Source: Pseudomonas cavernicola (lineage in GTDB: Bacteria; Pseudomonadota; Gammaproteobacteria; Pseudomonadales; Pseudomonadaceae). Taken from it: DNA of 64,000 nucleotides. Both the position numbers and the translations under genes were made by a program. Below are positions 35,920 to 45,676 of this stretch, in pieces. The stretch's first letter is position 1; every line of letters starts with the position of its first letter. The notes under the pieces were generated by a model. That model was given only the letters and a program-made list of their open reading frames with translations, was not told where the DNA came from and did no database searches. The stretch is taken from the NCBI RefSeq assembly GCF_003596405.1, contig NZ_QYUR01000002.1:2682501-2746500 (forward strand). The letters are read 5' to 3'.

Positions 35920-37047
35920 ATGAACAAGGCTACTAAGCAGATTTCCAAACTGTTTGCCGCCATGGCTATGGCCGGCGTCGCCAGCTATTCACTAGCAGCT
36001 GACACCATCAAGATTGGTTTGGCAGGCCCGGTTACCGGTGCAGTGGCCCAGTACGGCGAGATGCAGTTCGTCGGCGCCAAGATGGCCATCGAGCAAATCA
36101 ACAAGGCCGGCGGTGTTAACGGCCAGCAGCTCGAAGGCGTGGTTTACGACGACGCTTGCGATCCGAAACAAGCCGTTGCCGTAGCCAACAAAATCGTCAA
36201 CGACGAAGTCAAATTCGTGGTTGGCCACCTCTGCTCCAGCTCCACTCAGCCGGCGTCCGACATTTACGAAGACGAAGGCATCCTGATGATTACCGCGGCC
36301 TCCACCAGCCCGGACATTACCGCCCGTGGCTACCAGCTGGTGTTCCGCACCATCGGTCTGGACAGCCTGCAAGGCCCAACCGCCGGCAACTTCATCGCTG
36401 ACCATGTCAAGCCGAAGAAAGTCGCAGTTCTCCACGACAAGCAGCAGTACGGCGAAGGTATTGCCACTTCGGTGAAACAGACGCTGGAAAGCAAAGGCGT
36501 CAAAGTGGCACTGTTCGAAGGCATCAATGCCGGCGACAAGGACTTCTCCGCGATGGTCGCCAAGCTGAAACAAGCTGGCGTGGACTTCGTCTACTACGGC
36601 GGCTACCACCCGGAACTCGGCCTGCTGCTGCGCCAGACCAAGGAGAAGGGTCTGGACGTTCGCTTCATGGGCCCGGAAGGGGTGGGTAACAAAGAGCTTT
36701 CCGCAATTGCCGGCGACGCCTCTGAAGGCTTGCTGGTGACCTTGCCGAAATCCTTCGACCAGGACCCGAAAAACCAGGCGCTGGTCGCCGCCTTCAAAGC
36801 CAAGAACGAAGACCCGAGCGGTCCGTTCGTGTTCCCGGCTTACTCTGCGGTAGAACTGATCGCAGAAGGCATCAAGAAAGCCGGCGACACCGACACCGCC
36901 AAGGTAGCCGCCGCATTGCGCGCCAACACCTTTGCCACGCCGACCGGCAACCTCAGCTTCGACGCCAAGGGTGACCTGAAGGACTTCAGCTTCGTGGTCT
37001 ATGACTGGCACGCCGACGGCACCAAGACCGAAGCGCCTCTTAAGTAA
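35920..37047 (+). CDS. braC: branched-chain amino acid ABC transporter binding protein BraC
   Basis: A 375-aa LivJ/BraC-type periplasmic binding protein. The signal peptide is MNKATKQISKLFAAMAMAGV plus ASYSLA, and the mature protein begins ADTIKIGLAGPVTGAVAQYG. The conserved Cys pair is visible (YDDACDPKQAV and VVGHLCSSSTQ), as is the ligand-loop TAASTSPDIT. It binds leucine, isoleucine, valine and probably alanine or threonine, as in P. aeruginosa. A strong terminator hairpin after it, then a 385-bp gap before braD, lets the binding protein be made in excess over the membrane parts. Confidence 0.95.
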   Translation: MNKATKQISKLFAAMAMAGVASYSLAADTIKIGLAGPVTGAVAQYGEMQFVGAKMAIEQINKAGGVNGQQLEGVVYDDACDPKQAVAVANKIVNDEVKFVVGHLCSSSTQPASDIYEDEGILMITAASTSPDITARGYQLVFRTIGLDSLQGPTAGNFIADHVKPKKVAVLHDKQQYGEGIATSVKQTLESKGVKVALFEGINAGDKDFSAMVAKLKQAGVDFVYYGGYHPELGLLLRQTKEKGLDVRFMGPEGVGNKELSAIAGDASEGLLVTLPKSFDQDPKNQALVAAFKAKNEDPSGPFVFPAYSAVELIAEGIKKAGDTDTAKVAAALRANTFATPTGNLSFDAKGDLKDFSFVVYDWHADGTKTEAPLK

Positions 37048-37071
37048 CAAGAGGGCGTCCCGCCTGAACCC

Positions 37072-37104
37072 AAAGCCCACTGCATCTGCAGTGGGCTTTG
37101 TTTT
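37072..37104 (+). terminator. terminator/attenuator after braC
   Basis: Stem AAAGCCCACTGCA (37072-37084) / TGCAGTGGGCTTT (37087-37099), followed by GTTTTA. It should end most braC transcripts, with partial read-through into braDEFG. Confidence 0.85.
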
Positions 37105-37432
37105 ACTCGAGGTAACCGGGCGCAAGCTCAGCCACAAGCAATGAGCCAAAGCCCACGCGAAAGCCTGCAAAACCCCACACGCAAGCTGGATAGCAAGGCA
37201 GATTCGCCCAGGCGAATTTGAACGGCGCAAGCCGGCCCCGAGAGGGGCGAAGCAAAGGATGTGCTTCGTGAAGGAGCCGAGTAACAACCGAAGCTCGCCT
37301 GCGTTACCACGCAAACGACATTTCCCACCACCCGGTGGGTCGCAGTACAGAATGTACCGCGCGGTTTGAACGAGGGCCTGACGCCGCTATCGAGTCGCGC
37401 AACAGGTTTTGTAGGTTTTCAGGAGAGTTGTG
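37105..37432 (+). other. long braC-braD intercistronic region
   Basis: About 330 bp without a gene. It contains many short GC palindromes (GGCCCCGAGAGGGGC, CACCCGGTGGGT). The end holds the braD ribosome site AGGAG. The length and the terminator at its start are consistent with a separate internal promoter or an RNA-stability spacer; no promoter could be fixed by eye. Confidence 0.45.
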
Positions 37433-38352
<920 letters not shown>

Positions 38353-38356
<4 letters not shown>

Positions 38357-39609
38357 AGCAGAATCTCAAGACCGCATTTTTCAGCGCCCTGCTGGTGCTC
38401 GCCGTCGCCTATCCGGTACTCGGCCTGAAGCTGACCATCGTCGGCATCGGCCTGGAAGTGCATGGTGCCAGCGCCATGACCCTGGCGGCCGTCGGCGTCG
38501 GTGCGGTGATGATGTTCTTCTGGCAGCTGTTCCGTGCGCAGATTGGCGCGGCCTGGGACAGCACGCCCAAGCTGCCGAGCGTACCGAGCAGCATCAGCAA
38601 TCGCCTGATCCTGCCCTCGACCCAACGCTGGGCGGTCCTCGCGGTGATCCTGCTCGGTCTGGTCTGGCCGTTCTTCGGCTCGCGAGGCGCGGTGGACATC
38701 GCCACGCTGATCCTGATCTACGTGCTGCTCGGCCTCGGCCTGAACATCGTCGTCGGTCTGGCCGGCCTACTGGACCTGGGTTACGTCGGCTTCTACGCCG
38801 TCGGCGCCTACAGCTATGCGCTGCTCTCGCACTACTACGGTCTGGGTTTCTGGGTCTGCCTGCCGATCGCCGGTGGCATGGCCGCGCTCTTCGGTTTCCT
38901 GCTCGGCTTCCCAGTGCTGCGCTTACGCGGGGATTATCTGGCCATCGTCACCCTCGGCTTCGGTGAGATGATTCGCCTCCTCTTGCGCAACCTGACCTGG
39001 CTGACCGGTGGCCCCAACGGCATCAGCAACATCGACAAGCCGACCCTGTTCGGTCTGAGCTTTGAGCGAAAAGCCGCCGAAGGCCTGCAAACCTTCCACG
39101 AGTATTTCGGCATTGCCTACAACTCGATCAACAAGGTGATCTTCCTTTACCTGGTGGCCCTGCTCCTGGCCCTGCTCGCCCTGTTCGTGATCAACCGCCT
39201 GCTGCGCATGCCGCTGGGGCGGGCCTGGGAAGCGCTGCGCGAGGATGAAATCGCCTGCCGCGCACTCGGTCTCAACCCGACCGTGATCAAGCTCTCGGCC
39301 TTCACCCTGGGCGCGTGCTTCGCCGGTTTCGCCGGCAGCTTCTTCGCCGCGCGGCAGGGCTTGGTGACCCCGGAGTCGTTCACCTTCCTCGAATCGGCGA
39401 CCATCCTCGCCATCGTCGTGCTCGGTGGGCTCGGCTCGCAGCTGGGGGTAATTCTGGCGGCAATCGTGATGATCCTGTTGCCTGAGCTGATGCGTGAATT
39501 CAGCGAGTACCGCATGTTGATGTTCGGCGCCTTGATGGTACTGATGATGATCTGGCGTCCGCAGGGCCTGCTGCCCATGCAACGCCCCCACCTGGAGCTG
39601 CGCCAATGA
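38353..39609 (+). CDS. braE: branched-chain amino acid ABC transporter permease BraE (LivM)
   Basis: A 418-aa LivM-type permease. An extra N-terminal region of about 110 residues with two or three helices precedes the core, as in Pseudomonas BraE. The core has [29 protein letters not shown] (split here only for description), [22 protein letters not shown] and the coupling loop [21 protein letters not shown]. It overlaps braD and braF by 4 nt each, showing tight translational coupling in the operon. Confidence 0.95.
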
Positions 39610-40373
39610 GCCGCCCGATTCTCGAGGTAAGCGGCCTCACCATGCGCTTCGGCGGCCTGCTGGCCGTCAACGGGGTGGGCCTGACGGTAAAAGAAAAGCA
39701 GGTGGTCTCGATGATCGGCCCGAACGGCGCCGGCAAGACCACCGTGTTCAATTGCCTGACCGGTTTCTACCAGCCCACTTCCGGCAGCGTCCTGCTCGAC
39801 GGTGAGGCGATCCAGGGCCTGCCTGGCCACAAGATCGCCCTCAAGGGCGTGGTGCGGACTTTCCAGAACGTGCGTTTGTTCAAGGAAATGACCGCGGTGG
39901 AGAACCTGCTGATCGCTCAGCATCGGCACCTCAACACCAATTTCCTCGCTGGTTTGTTCAAGACTCCGGGGTTTCGCAAGAGCGAGCGCGCGGCGATGGA
40001 GTTCGCCGAGCACTGGCTCGAGCAGGTCAACCTGACCGAGGTGGCCAACCGCCCGGCCGGCACGCTGGCTTATGGTCAGCAACGCCGCCTGGAAATCGCC
40101 CGCTGCATGATGACCCGCCCGCGCCTGTTGATGCTCGACGAGCCGGCTGCCGGCCTCAACCCCCACGAGACGGAAAACCTCAAGGCGCTGATCGCGATGT
40201 TGCGCGATCAGCACAACGTCACCGTGCTGCTGATCGAGCACGACATGAAGTTGGTCATGAGCATTTCCGACCACATCGTGGTGATCAACCAGGGCACGCC
40301 CCTGGCCGACGGTACACCGGAGCAGATTCGCGGCAATCCGGACGTGATCAAAGCCTATCTGGGGGAGGCGTAA
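39606..40373 (+). CDS. braF: branched-chain amino acid ABC transporter ATPase BraF (LivG)
   Basis: A 255-aa ABC ATPase. Walker A is GPNGAGKTT, the signature is the LivG-type variant [13 protein letters not shown], Walker B is [13 protein letters not shown], and the H-loop is LIEHDMKLV. The LivG subfamily feature [16 protein letters not shown] is present. It pairs with BraG to energise uptake at the cytoplasmic face. The gap to braG is 3 nt. Confidence 0.95.
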   Translation: MSRPILEVSGLTMRFGGLLAVNGVGLTVKEKQVVSMIGPNGAGKTTVFNCLTGFYQPTSGSVLLDGEAIQGLPGHKIALKGVVRTFQNVRLFKEMTAVENLLIAQHRHLNTNFLAGLFKTPGFRKSERAAMEFAEHWLEQVNLTEVANRPAGTLAYGQQRRLEIARCMMTRPRLLMLDEPAAGLNPHETENLKALIAMLRDQHNVTVLLIEHDMKLVMSISDHIVVINQGTPLADGTPEQIRGNPDVIKAYLGEA

Positions 40374-40376
40374 CCT

Positions 40377-41078
40377 ATGTTGTATTTCGATAACGTTTCC
40401 ACCTTCTACGGCAAGATCCAGGCGCTGCATGGCGTCAGCGTGGAAGTGCAGAAAGGCGAGATCGTCACCCTGATCGGCGCCAACGGTGCCGGCAAGTCGA
40501 CCCTGCTGATGACCCTCTGCGGTTCGCCGCAGGCGGCCAGCGGCAGCATTCGCTACCAGGGCGAGGAGCTGATCGGCCTGGACACCTGCGACATCATGCG
40601 TAAAAGCATTGCCGTGGTACCGGAGGGCCGACGCATCTTCGCCCGCCTGACGGTGGAAGAGAACCTGGTGATGGGCGGCTTCTTTACCGACAAAGCCGAC
40701 TATCAGCAGCAGTTGGACAAGGTGCTGCAGCTGTTCCCGCGCCTGAAAGAACGCTTCAACCAGCGTGGTGGCACCATGTCCGGCGGTGAACAGCAGATGC
40801 TCGCCATCGCTCGTGCGTTGATGAGCAAGCCGCAGCTGTTGCTGCTCGACGAGCCCTCCCTGGGCCTGGCACCGCTCATCATCCAGCAGATTTTCGAGAT
40901 CATCGAACAGCTGCGCAAGGAGGGTGTGACGGTGTTCCTGGTCGAGCAGAACGCCAACCAGGCGCTGAAACTAGCCGATCGCGCTTATGTGCTGGAGAAC
41001 GGTCGGATCGTCATGCAGGGCAGCGGTGAAGCCCTACTCAACGACCCGAAGGTGCGCGACGCCTACCTCGGCGGCTAA
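40377..41078 (+). CDS. braG: branched-chain amino acid ABC transporter ATPase BraG (LivF)
   Basis: A 233-aa ABC ATPase. Walker A is GANGAGKST, the signature is MSGGEQQMLAIAR, Walker B is LLLLDEPSLGLAP and the H-region is VFLVEQNANQAL, the LivF variant with Gln instead of His. It is the last gene of the bra operon and is followed by a strong terminator. Confidence 0.95.
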   Translation: MLYFDNVSTFYGKIQALHGVSVEVQKGEIVTLIGANGAGKSTLLMTLCGSPQAASGSIRYQGEELIGLDTCDIMRKSIAVVPEGRRIFARLTVEENLVMGGFFTDKADYQQQLDKVLQLFPRLKERFNQRGGTMSGGEQQMLAIARALMSKPQLLLLDEPSLGLAPLIIQQIFEIIEQLRKEGVTVFLVEQNANQALKLADRAYVLENGRIVMQGSGEALLNDPKVRDAYLGG

Positions 41079-41092
41079 GCGTACAGCAGGAT

Positions 41093-41118
41093 AAAAACGG
41101 CCCTTCGGGGCCGTTTCT
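41093..41118 (+). terminator. rho-independent terminator of the bra operon
   Basis: Stem AAACGGCCC (41095-41103) / GGGCCGTTT (41108-41116) with a stable TTCG tetraloop, followed by CTTG. It lies 17 bp after the braG stop. Confidence 0.88.
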
Positions 41119-41461
41119 TGTCGTACTTCTTATGGCCTGACGCTGGGCTGAAGCCTTGTAGGAGCGGGCCATGCCCGCGAAAGCTGGCATACAACAACTT
41201 CGCGCCCCCTCGGAGCACTGCGCGTTGAAGGAGTCGCGCAAAATCGGGTTTATTGCTGGGTTTCGCTGCGCTCTACGCCAGCCTACGTTTCGCTCGCTTC
41301 GCGCGCCGCCGGCCTGCAGGCAAGGAATGAACGGCCAGCGCCCCCTGAGTTCACCAAATAAGCACGCGCCAGGCCACCCGGAAAACTCTAAAATAGCCGC
41401 CACCCGCTTGTTCGGCGCTTTCGCCCCCCCTCAATAGAATCGCTCGCTCGAGGCCTCCTTC
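41119..41461. other. gene-free gap with REP-type repeats
   Basis: About 340 bp with no credible gene. TGTAGGAGCGGGCCATGCCC (41158-41177) followed by GCGAAAG is the REP pattern also seen near 34727 and 160. GCTGGGTTTCGCTGCGCTC at about 41255 continuing to CAGCCTACG relates to the repeat at 34630-34700. The ribosome site for the next gene (GAGG) is at the end. Confidence 0.55.
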
Positions 41462-42673
41462 ATGTCAGTCGACTCCTTGTCCGCCCCGCCTGCGGCCGAT
41501 CATCGTGCGCAGTTTCTGGCGCGGCTGGACACCAGCCTCGCCCAGAACACCTTCGTCAAACTGGTGCTCTCGAAATACCGTGGCGATGAGGTGGATCTGC
41601 AGCGCGTAGTCGCTCGCCTGGTCACGGTTCGCGAGCAGCCTTGCCTGTCGTTTGTGTACAGCTACAAGACCCGCGACATCACCAAGAACCTACCCGTGGC
41701 CGAGGCCATTGCCTGCATTGCCGACTTGCTGCCTGCGGCGTTCAAAAACGCCCACCTGCTGTCGCTGACCGATGAGATCCAGTTGGTGTTCGGCAAGAAG
41801 GACAAGAGCAGCCTGTTTGTCGGCCAGGCCGTGCAGCGCGAGACGCCCAGCGTCGAACACAACCGTGAGAAGAAGCGCTTCCTCGAATTGAGCCGGCCGT
41901 TTCTGGCGGATCTGGGGGTGACCACCGCCAAGCATGAGTTGATCCCGGCGATGGCGCGCAAATGGAAGCAGATCAACAAGTTCATCGAAGTCTTTTCCCA
42001 CGCCCTGAGCGCCTCGCCGTTGCGTGAGGACCAAGCCATCCATGCCGCCGATTTCGGCTCCGGCAAAGGCTATTTGACCTTCGCCATGCACGACTACCTG
42101 CGCAGCAGCCTGGGGCTGAACGCGACGGTTACCGGGGTGGAGTTGCGCGAGGACATGGTCACGCTGTGCAACCGCGCCGCCGCGCGCCTGGAGCAGCCGG
42201 GGCTGTCCTTTCAGCACGGCGATGTGCGCACCTATTCGCCCGCGGCCATCGATATCATGATCGCCCTGCACGCCTGCGATGTGGCCACCGATTACGCGAT
42301 CCATCTGGGCATCCGCAGCGGCGCCGCCATCATCATGTGTTCGCCCTGCTGCCATAAGCAGATACGTCCACAGATGCACAGCCCGGCGCTGCTGCGGCCC
42401 ATGCTGCAATACGGCGTACACCTGGGGCAGGAAGCGGAGATGGTCACCGACAGCCTGCGCGCCTTGTTGCTGGAGGCCTGCGGTTATGACACCAAGGTGT
42501 TCGAGTTCGTGTCACTGGAGCACACCAACAAGAACAAGATGATCCTCGCGGTGAAACGCACCGAGCCGGTTAACCCGACTGAGCTACTGGAGAAAATCCA
42601 GGGGATCAAGAGCTTCTACGGCATCGACGAGCATTGCCTGGAAACGCTGTTGAAGGCGGACGGTCATCTTTAA
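41462..42673 (+). CDS. class I SAM-dependent methyltransferase (Methyltransf_32-like)
   Basis: A 403-aa protein. An N-terminal domain of about 190 residues is followed by a Rossmann methyltransferase core: motif I ADFGSGKGYLTFAMHDYL, the acidic end of strand 2 in VTGVELREDMV, and a later IALHACDVATDYAI. A distinctive SPCCHKQI segment resembles the METTL25/Methyltransf_32 group, whose bacterial members are uncharacterised; an RNA substrate is possible. It stands alone between the bra operon and the buf operon, and I see no evidence that it belongs to either. Substrate unknown. Confidence 0.8.
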   Translation: MSVDSLSAPPAADHRAQFLARLDTSLAQNTFVKLVLSKYRGDEVDLQRVVARLVTVREQPCLSFVYSYKTRDITKNLPVAEAIACIADLLPAAFKNAHLLSLTDEIQLVFGKKDKSSLFVGQAVQRETPSVEHNREKKRFLELSRPFLADLGVTTAKHELIPAMARKWKQINKFIEVFSHALSASPLREDQAIHAADFGSGKGYLTFAMHDYLRSSLGLNATVTGVELREDMVTLCNRAAARLEQPGLSFQHGDVRTYSPAAIDIMIALHACDVATDYAIHLGIRSGAAIIMCSPCCHKQIRPQMHSPALLRPMLQYGVHLGQEAEMVTDSLRALLLEACGYDTKVFEFVSLEHTNKNKMILAVKRTEPVNPTELLEKIQGIKSFYGIDEHCLETLLKADGHL

Positions 42674-43086
42674 AACAGGCCGAGAGTAGTCGTGCTTCGG
42701 TTGCAGACCACAAGCCGTCTATTGTCTTTTACCCGCTCACCGAGCCAGCTTATCCCGCACCTGGGGGCGCCTGGACAGCCCGCTCAGGCGGCAGTCAGGT
42801 ATGAGCGTGCGAAGTCGAGAGGTTGTTACAGAATCGTCCACTCATGACTGGGCAGACCAGCGCGTGCCGGCCGCCCATGCCGAAACTGGCCGATTTTCTG
42901 GTCATTTTTTGAAATTGCGCTGTAACAAACCCGACGGGGCTTTCTCTACATGGATAGGCGAGCGACATAGCCTCTCGGTACGAGCAGCGCAGCATGGCAT
43001 CCATTGCGGTCTAGGCTGCGTAGAAGTACCCGGCGCGTTCGACATAAGCCTGAACTCCACCACCCTCGTCTCTGACAGGAGCACAC
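42674..43086 (+). promoter_or_regulatory. upstream region of the bufferin operon
   Basis: A 413-bp gap. The 9-bp sequence TTGTTACAG (42823-42831) recurs as its exact reverse complement CTGTAACAA (42920-42928). GTAAC-type -35 elements are known for the ECF sigma factor that controls buf genes in Caulobacter, so either copy could be a promoter part. Downstream spacing to a -10 is not obvious. A frame open through this region and into bufA is out of phase with it and is not considered coding. The bufA ribosome site AGGAG is at 43077-43081. Confidence 0.45.
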
Positions 43087-43395
43087 ATGATGAAAACCAC
43101 CCCCTCCAGCACCCTCCAAGCGGCAGCCCTGGCACTTGCACTGGGCAGTGCGCTGACCATCGCTGCCGCGCCGCTCACCGCTCAGGCCGCCGACACCGAG
43201 AAATGTTTCGGTGTAGCGCTCAAAGGCAAGAACGATTGCGCCTCGGGCGCCGGCACCACCTGCGCCGGCACCGCGAAAAAGGACCATCAGGGCAACGCCT
43301 GGAAGCTGGTGCCCAAGGGCACTTGCGAAAAGACCGCCTCGCCGACTTCGCCGACCGGTTTCGGCCAGCCCCAGGCCTACAAGGAAAAGGCCTGA
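43087..43395 (+). CDS. bufA: bufferin precursor peptide BufA (DUF2282)
   Basis: A 102-aa DUF2282 protein: a Sec-type signal peptide to about residue 35 ([15 protein letters not shown]), then a core with four cysteines at 40, 51, 59 and 80 ([34 protein letters not shown]). This is the pattern of type 1 bufferins, RiPPs in which the two central Cys are converted to thiooxazole groups by a DUF692 enzyme and which bind copper in the periplasm. A Thr/Ser/Pro/Gly tail (residues 83-102) follows the last Cys. It is the first gene of a four-gene operon and has AGGAG 5 nt upstream. Metal binding is inferred from the family. Confidence 0.88.
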   Translation: MMKTTPSSTLQAAALALALGSALTIAAAPLTAQAADTEKCFGVALKGKNDCASGAGTTCAGTAKKDHQGNAWKLVPKGTCEKTASPTSPTGFGQPQAYKEKA

Positions 43396-43419
43396 TCACC
43401 CCAGGCCGGTGTGCTAACG

Positions 43420-44328
43420 ATGAAGCCTGATACGCCTTCCTTCGCCGTGCACAGCGGCACTCCCGCGTGCGCGGCAAGCCTGCCCGCACGCGCCGGGCTG
43501 GGGCTCAAGCCTCAGCATTTTCGGGAAATACTCGAGACTGCGGCCGACATCGGCTTCTTTGAGATACATGCGGAGAATTACATGGTGGAAGGCGGCCCCT
43601 TCCACCACTTCCTCGGCCTGATCCGCGCACGCTACCCGCTGTCTTTGCACGGTGTAGGCCTGTCCATCGGCGCCGAAGGGCCACTCGATGAAACTCATCT
43701 GGATCGTCTCGCCGAGCTGATCGAGCGCTATGAGCCGCAAGCGTTTTCCGAGCATCTGGCCTGGTCCAGCCATGGTGAGCTGTTTCTCAACGATCTGCTG
43801 CCCGTCGCTTACGATGACGCCACGCTGACCCGCGTCTGCGAGCATATCGACCGGCTTCAGACACGATTGCAACGCCGCATGCTGCTGGAGAACCCGGCCA
43901 CCTACGTCGAGTTCACCTGCTCGACCATGGATGAGGCGGCCTTTATCGCCGAGATAGTCCGGCGCACCGGTTGTGGCCTGCTGCTCGATGTCAACAACGC
44001 CTATGTGTCCAGTATCAATCACCATCGCGATGCTTTCGCTTACATCCGCGCCCTGCCCTTGAGCGCCGTAGCCGAGATTCATTTGGCGGGTTTCTCCGAG
44101 GATATTGATGGCGCAGGTGACCGCCTCTTGATCGATAGCCACGGAGCCGCGGTCGATGACGCAGTGTGGACGCTCTATGCGCAGGTTCTGCAACTGATCG
44201 GCCCAACCCCCACACTGATCGAACGCGACAACCAGGTGCCAGCCCTGGGCGTCCTGCTCGCCGAGGCGCGACATGCCGAGCACCTGTTGAACGGTCGGTT
44301 GGCGAACCCGGTTGAGGCTCTGGCATGA
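43420..44328 (+). CDS. bufB: bufferin-modifying MNIO enzyme BufB (DUF692)
   Basis: A 302-aa DUF692 protein, a multinuclear non-heme iron-dependent oxidase on a TIM barrel. Metal-site and family motifs are all present: [71 protein letters not shown] and DSHGAAVDD. It is expected to oxidise core cysteines of BufA. ATG 43420 is preferred; a GTG at 43411 in frame is an alternative. It lies 24 bp after bufA, and its stop overlaps bufC by 4 nt. The related MbnB acts in methanobactin synthesis. Confidence 0.9.
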   Translation: MKPDTPSFAVHSGTPACAASLPARAGLGLKPQHFREILETAADIGFFEIHAENYMVEGGPFHHFLGLIRARYPLSLHGVGLSIGAEGPLDETHLDRLAELIERYEPQAFSEHLAWSSHGELFLNDLLPVAYDDATLTRVCEHIDRLQTRLQRRMLLENPATYVEFTCSTMDEAAFIAEIVRRTGCGLLLDVNNAYVSSINHHRDAFAYIRALPLSAVAEIHLAGFSEDIDGAGDRLLIDSHGAAVDDAVWTLYAQVLQLIGPTPTLIERDNQVPALGVLLAEARHAEHLLNGRLANPVEALA

Positions 44329-45113
44329 ACACCCAGCCCGCCTTCGTCGCCGCGCTGCTTGACCCTGACCGGCCCTGCCCGCGTGGTCTGAAAACCTGGA
44401 ACGGCTCGGACCCAGCCAGCCGCTTCGCGGTCTACCGCAACAATCTGTTCAACTCGCTGATCGACGCGTTGGCGGACAGCTATCCGGTGGTCAGCGAACT
44501 AGTAGGTGAGACGTTCTTTCGCGCCATGGCCCATGCCTACGTGCAGGCCTACCCGCCCCGCTCGCGCCTCCTCGTTCGCTACGGCGAACACTTTGCGCCC
44601 TTCATCGAGAGTTTCGAGCCCGCCCGCAGCCTGCCCTACCTTGCCGATGTGGCGCGCCTCGAAGCGCTGCGCGTCCAGGCCTACCATGCCGCCGACCTCG
44701 CACCGCTGGCAGCGCAGGAGATTGCTGTCGTGTTGGCTAGGCCGGAGTGTCTGAGCAACCTGGTGTTCCACTTGCACCCCTCGCTCGGCGTGCTCGGCTC
44801 GCCCTTTGCGGTGGTCTCACTGTGGGCGGCCCATCAGGGCGAACTGGCGCTCGAGACAGTCGACCCACTGCAACCGGAAAACGCCCTGGTGCTGCGCAGC
44901 GACCTGCAGGTTGCAGTCATCGCCGTGCCGACCGGCAGCGTGCAGTTCATCCGCCGCCTGCAACAAGGCATGGCTTTGGGGCTCGCCGCCGAGCAGGCGC
45001 ACACCGCCGACGCGGATTTCGACCTGAGCGCCTGCCTGGCCCTGCTGATCCGCGGGGGCGCCATCACCCATTTGCATCAGCCACACCAGACCACTACAAG
45101 GCCACCGCTATGA
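44325..45113 (+). CDS. bufC: bufferin MNIO partner protein BufC (DUF2063)
   Basis: A 262-aa protein with the N-terminal DUF2063 (HvfC/BufC) domain: [40 protein letters not shown] and [20 protein letters not shown] are the conserved helical part (residues 5-95). The C-terminal half has a RiPP recognition element-like fold in this family and presents the precursor to the DUF692 enzyme. It is translationally coupled to both bufB and bufD by ATGA overlaps. Its only expected role is with BufB. Confidence 0.88.
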   Translation: MNTQPAFVAALLDPDRPCPRGLKTWNGSDPASRFAVYRNNLFNSLIDALADSYPVVSELVGETFFRAMAHAYVQAYPPRSRLLVRYGEHFAPFIESFEPARSLPYLADVARLEALRVQAYHAADLAPLAAQEIAVVLARPECLSNLVFHLHPSLGVLGSPFAVVSLWAAHQGELALETVDPLQPENALVLRSDLQVAVIAVPTGSVQFIRRLQQGMALGLAAEQAHTADADFDLSACLALLIRGGAITHLHQPHQTTTRPPL

Positions 45114-45619
45114 ACGCTCCTGCACGGCTCGAAAGCGCTGCATTTCCCGCTCGCCTGATCGCCCGGCTCATCGATCTGTGCCAGCGTATCCCGCACAGCC
45201 TGATCGCTTTCATCGGGCGCTTTTCCATCGCCGCGGTGTTCTGGAAATCCGGACAGACCAAGATCGAAGGCCTCGCCATCGATCTGGTTTCCGGGACCTT
45301 CGAACTGGGCATGCCGCGACTGGCCGACTCAACCATTCCGTTGTTTACCAGTGAGTACCACTTGCCCTTGGTCTCAGCCGAACTGGCGGCGCACCTCGCG
45401 GCGTTCAGCGAGCACCTATTCCCTGTGCTGATCCTGCTCGGCTTCGCCACACGCTTCTCGGCGCTGGCCCTGTTCGGTATGACGCTGACAATCCAGCTCT
45501 TCGTCTATCCAGACGCCTACCCGACCCACGGCACCTGGGCCGCCGTACTCCTCTATCTGGTCGCCCGCGGGCCCGGGGTCCTGTCTATCGACCACCTGAT
45601 CGCCAAGCACTACCGCTAG
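45110..45619 (+). CDS. bufD: DoxX-family membrane protein BufD
   Basis: A 169-aa DoxX protein with four predicted helices. It opens [20 protein letters not shown], then FIGRFSIAAVFWKSGQTKIEG, LFPVLILLGFATRFSALAL and a final YLVARGPGVLSIDHLI, all typical of DoxX proteins in buf/hvf (DUF2282-DUF692-DUF2063-DoxX) operons. It overlaps bufC by 4 nt and ends the operon. It is an inner membrane partner, perhaps acting in redox or export; its role is not settled in the family. Confidence 0.85.
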   Translation: MNAPARLESAAFPARLIARLIDLCQRIPHSLIAFIGRFSIAAVFWKSGQTKIEGLAIDLVSGTFELGMPRLADSTIPLFTSEYHLPLVSAELAAHLAAFSEHLFPVLILLGFATRFSALALFGMTLTIQLFVYPDAYPTHGTWAAVLLYLVARGPGVLSIDHLIAKHYR

Positions 45620-45676
45620 CCTGCTGTCGCTCCTACAAGAGCAAAGGCGCTGTATGCAGGCCGTTATAGGACGCTC

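Noticed and set aside
35992..37314. 440-aa minus-strand frame opposite braC
   Set aside because: Covers a textbook binding protein gene on the other strand and runs into the terminator.
41462..42673. Methyltransferase as a possible fifth gene of the bufferin operon
   Set aside because: A 413-bp gap with a candidate promoter separates them, and known buf operons do not require a methyltransferase.
42801..43430. 209-aa frame overlapping bufA in another phase
   Set aside because: bufA has a signal peptide, four conserved cysteines and a ribosome site; the longer frame has none.
44747..45109. Upstream extension of the DoxX reading frame
   Set aside because: It lies inside bufC in another phase; the ATG at 45110 overlapping the bufC stop is the natural start.
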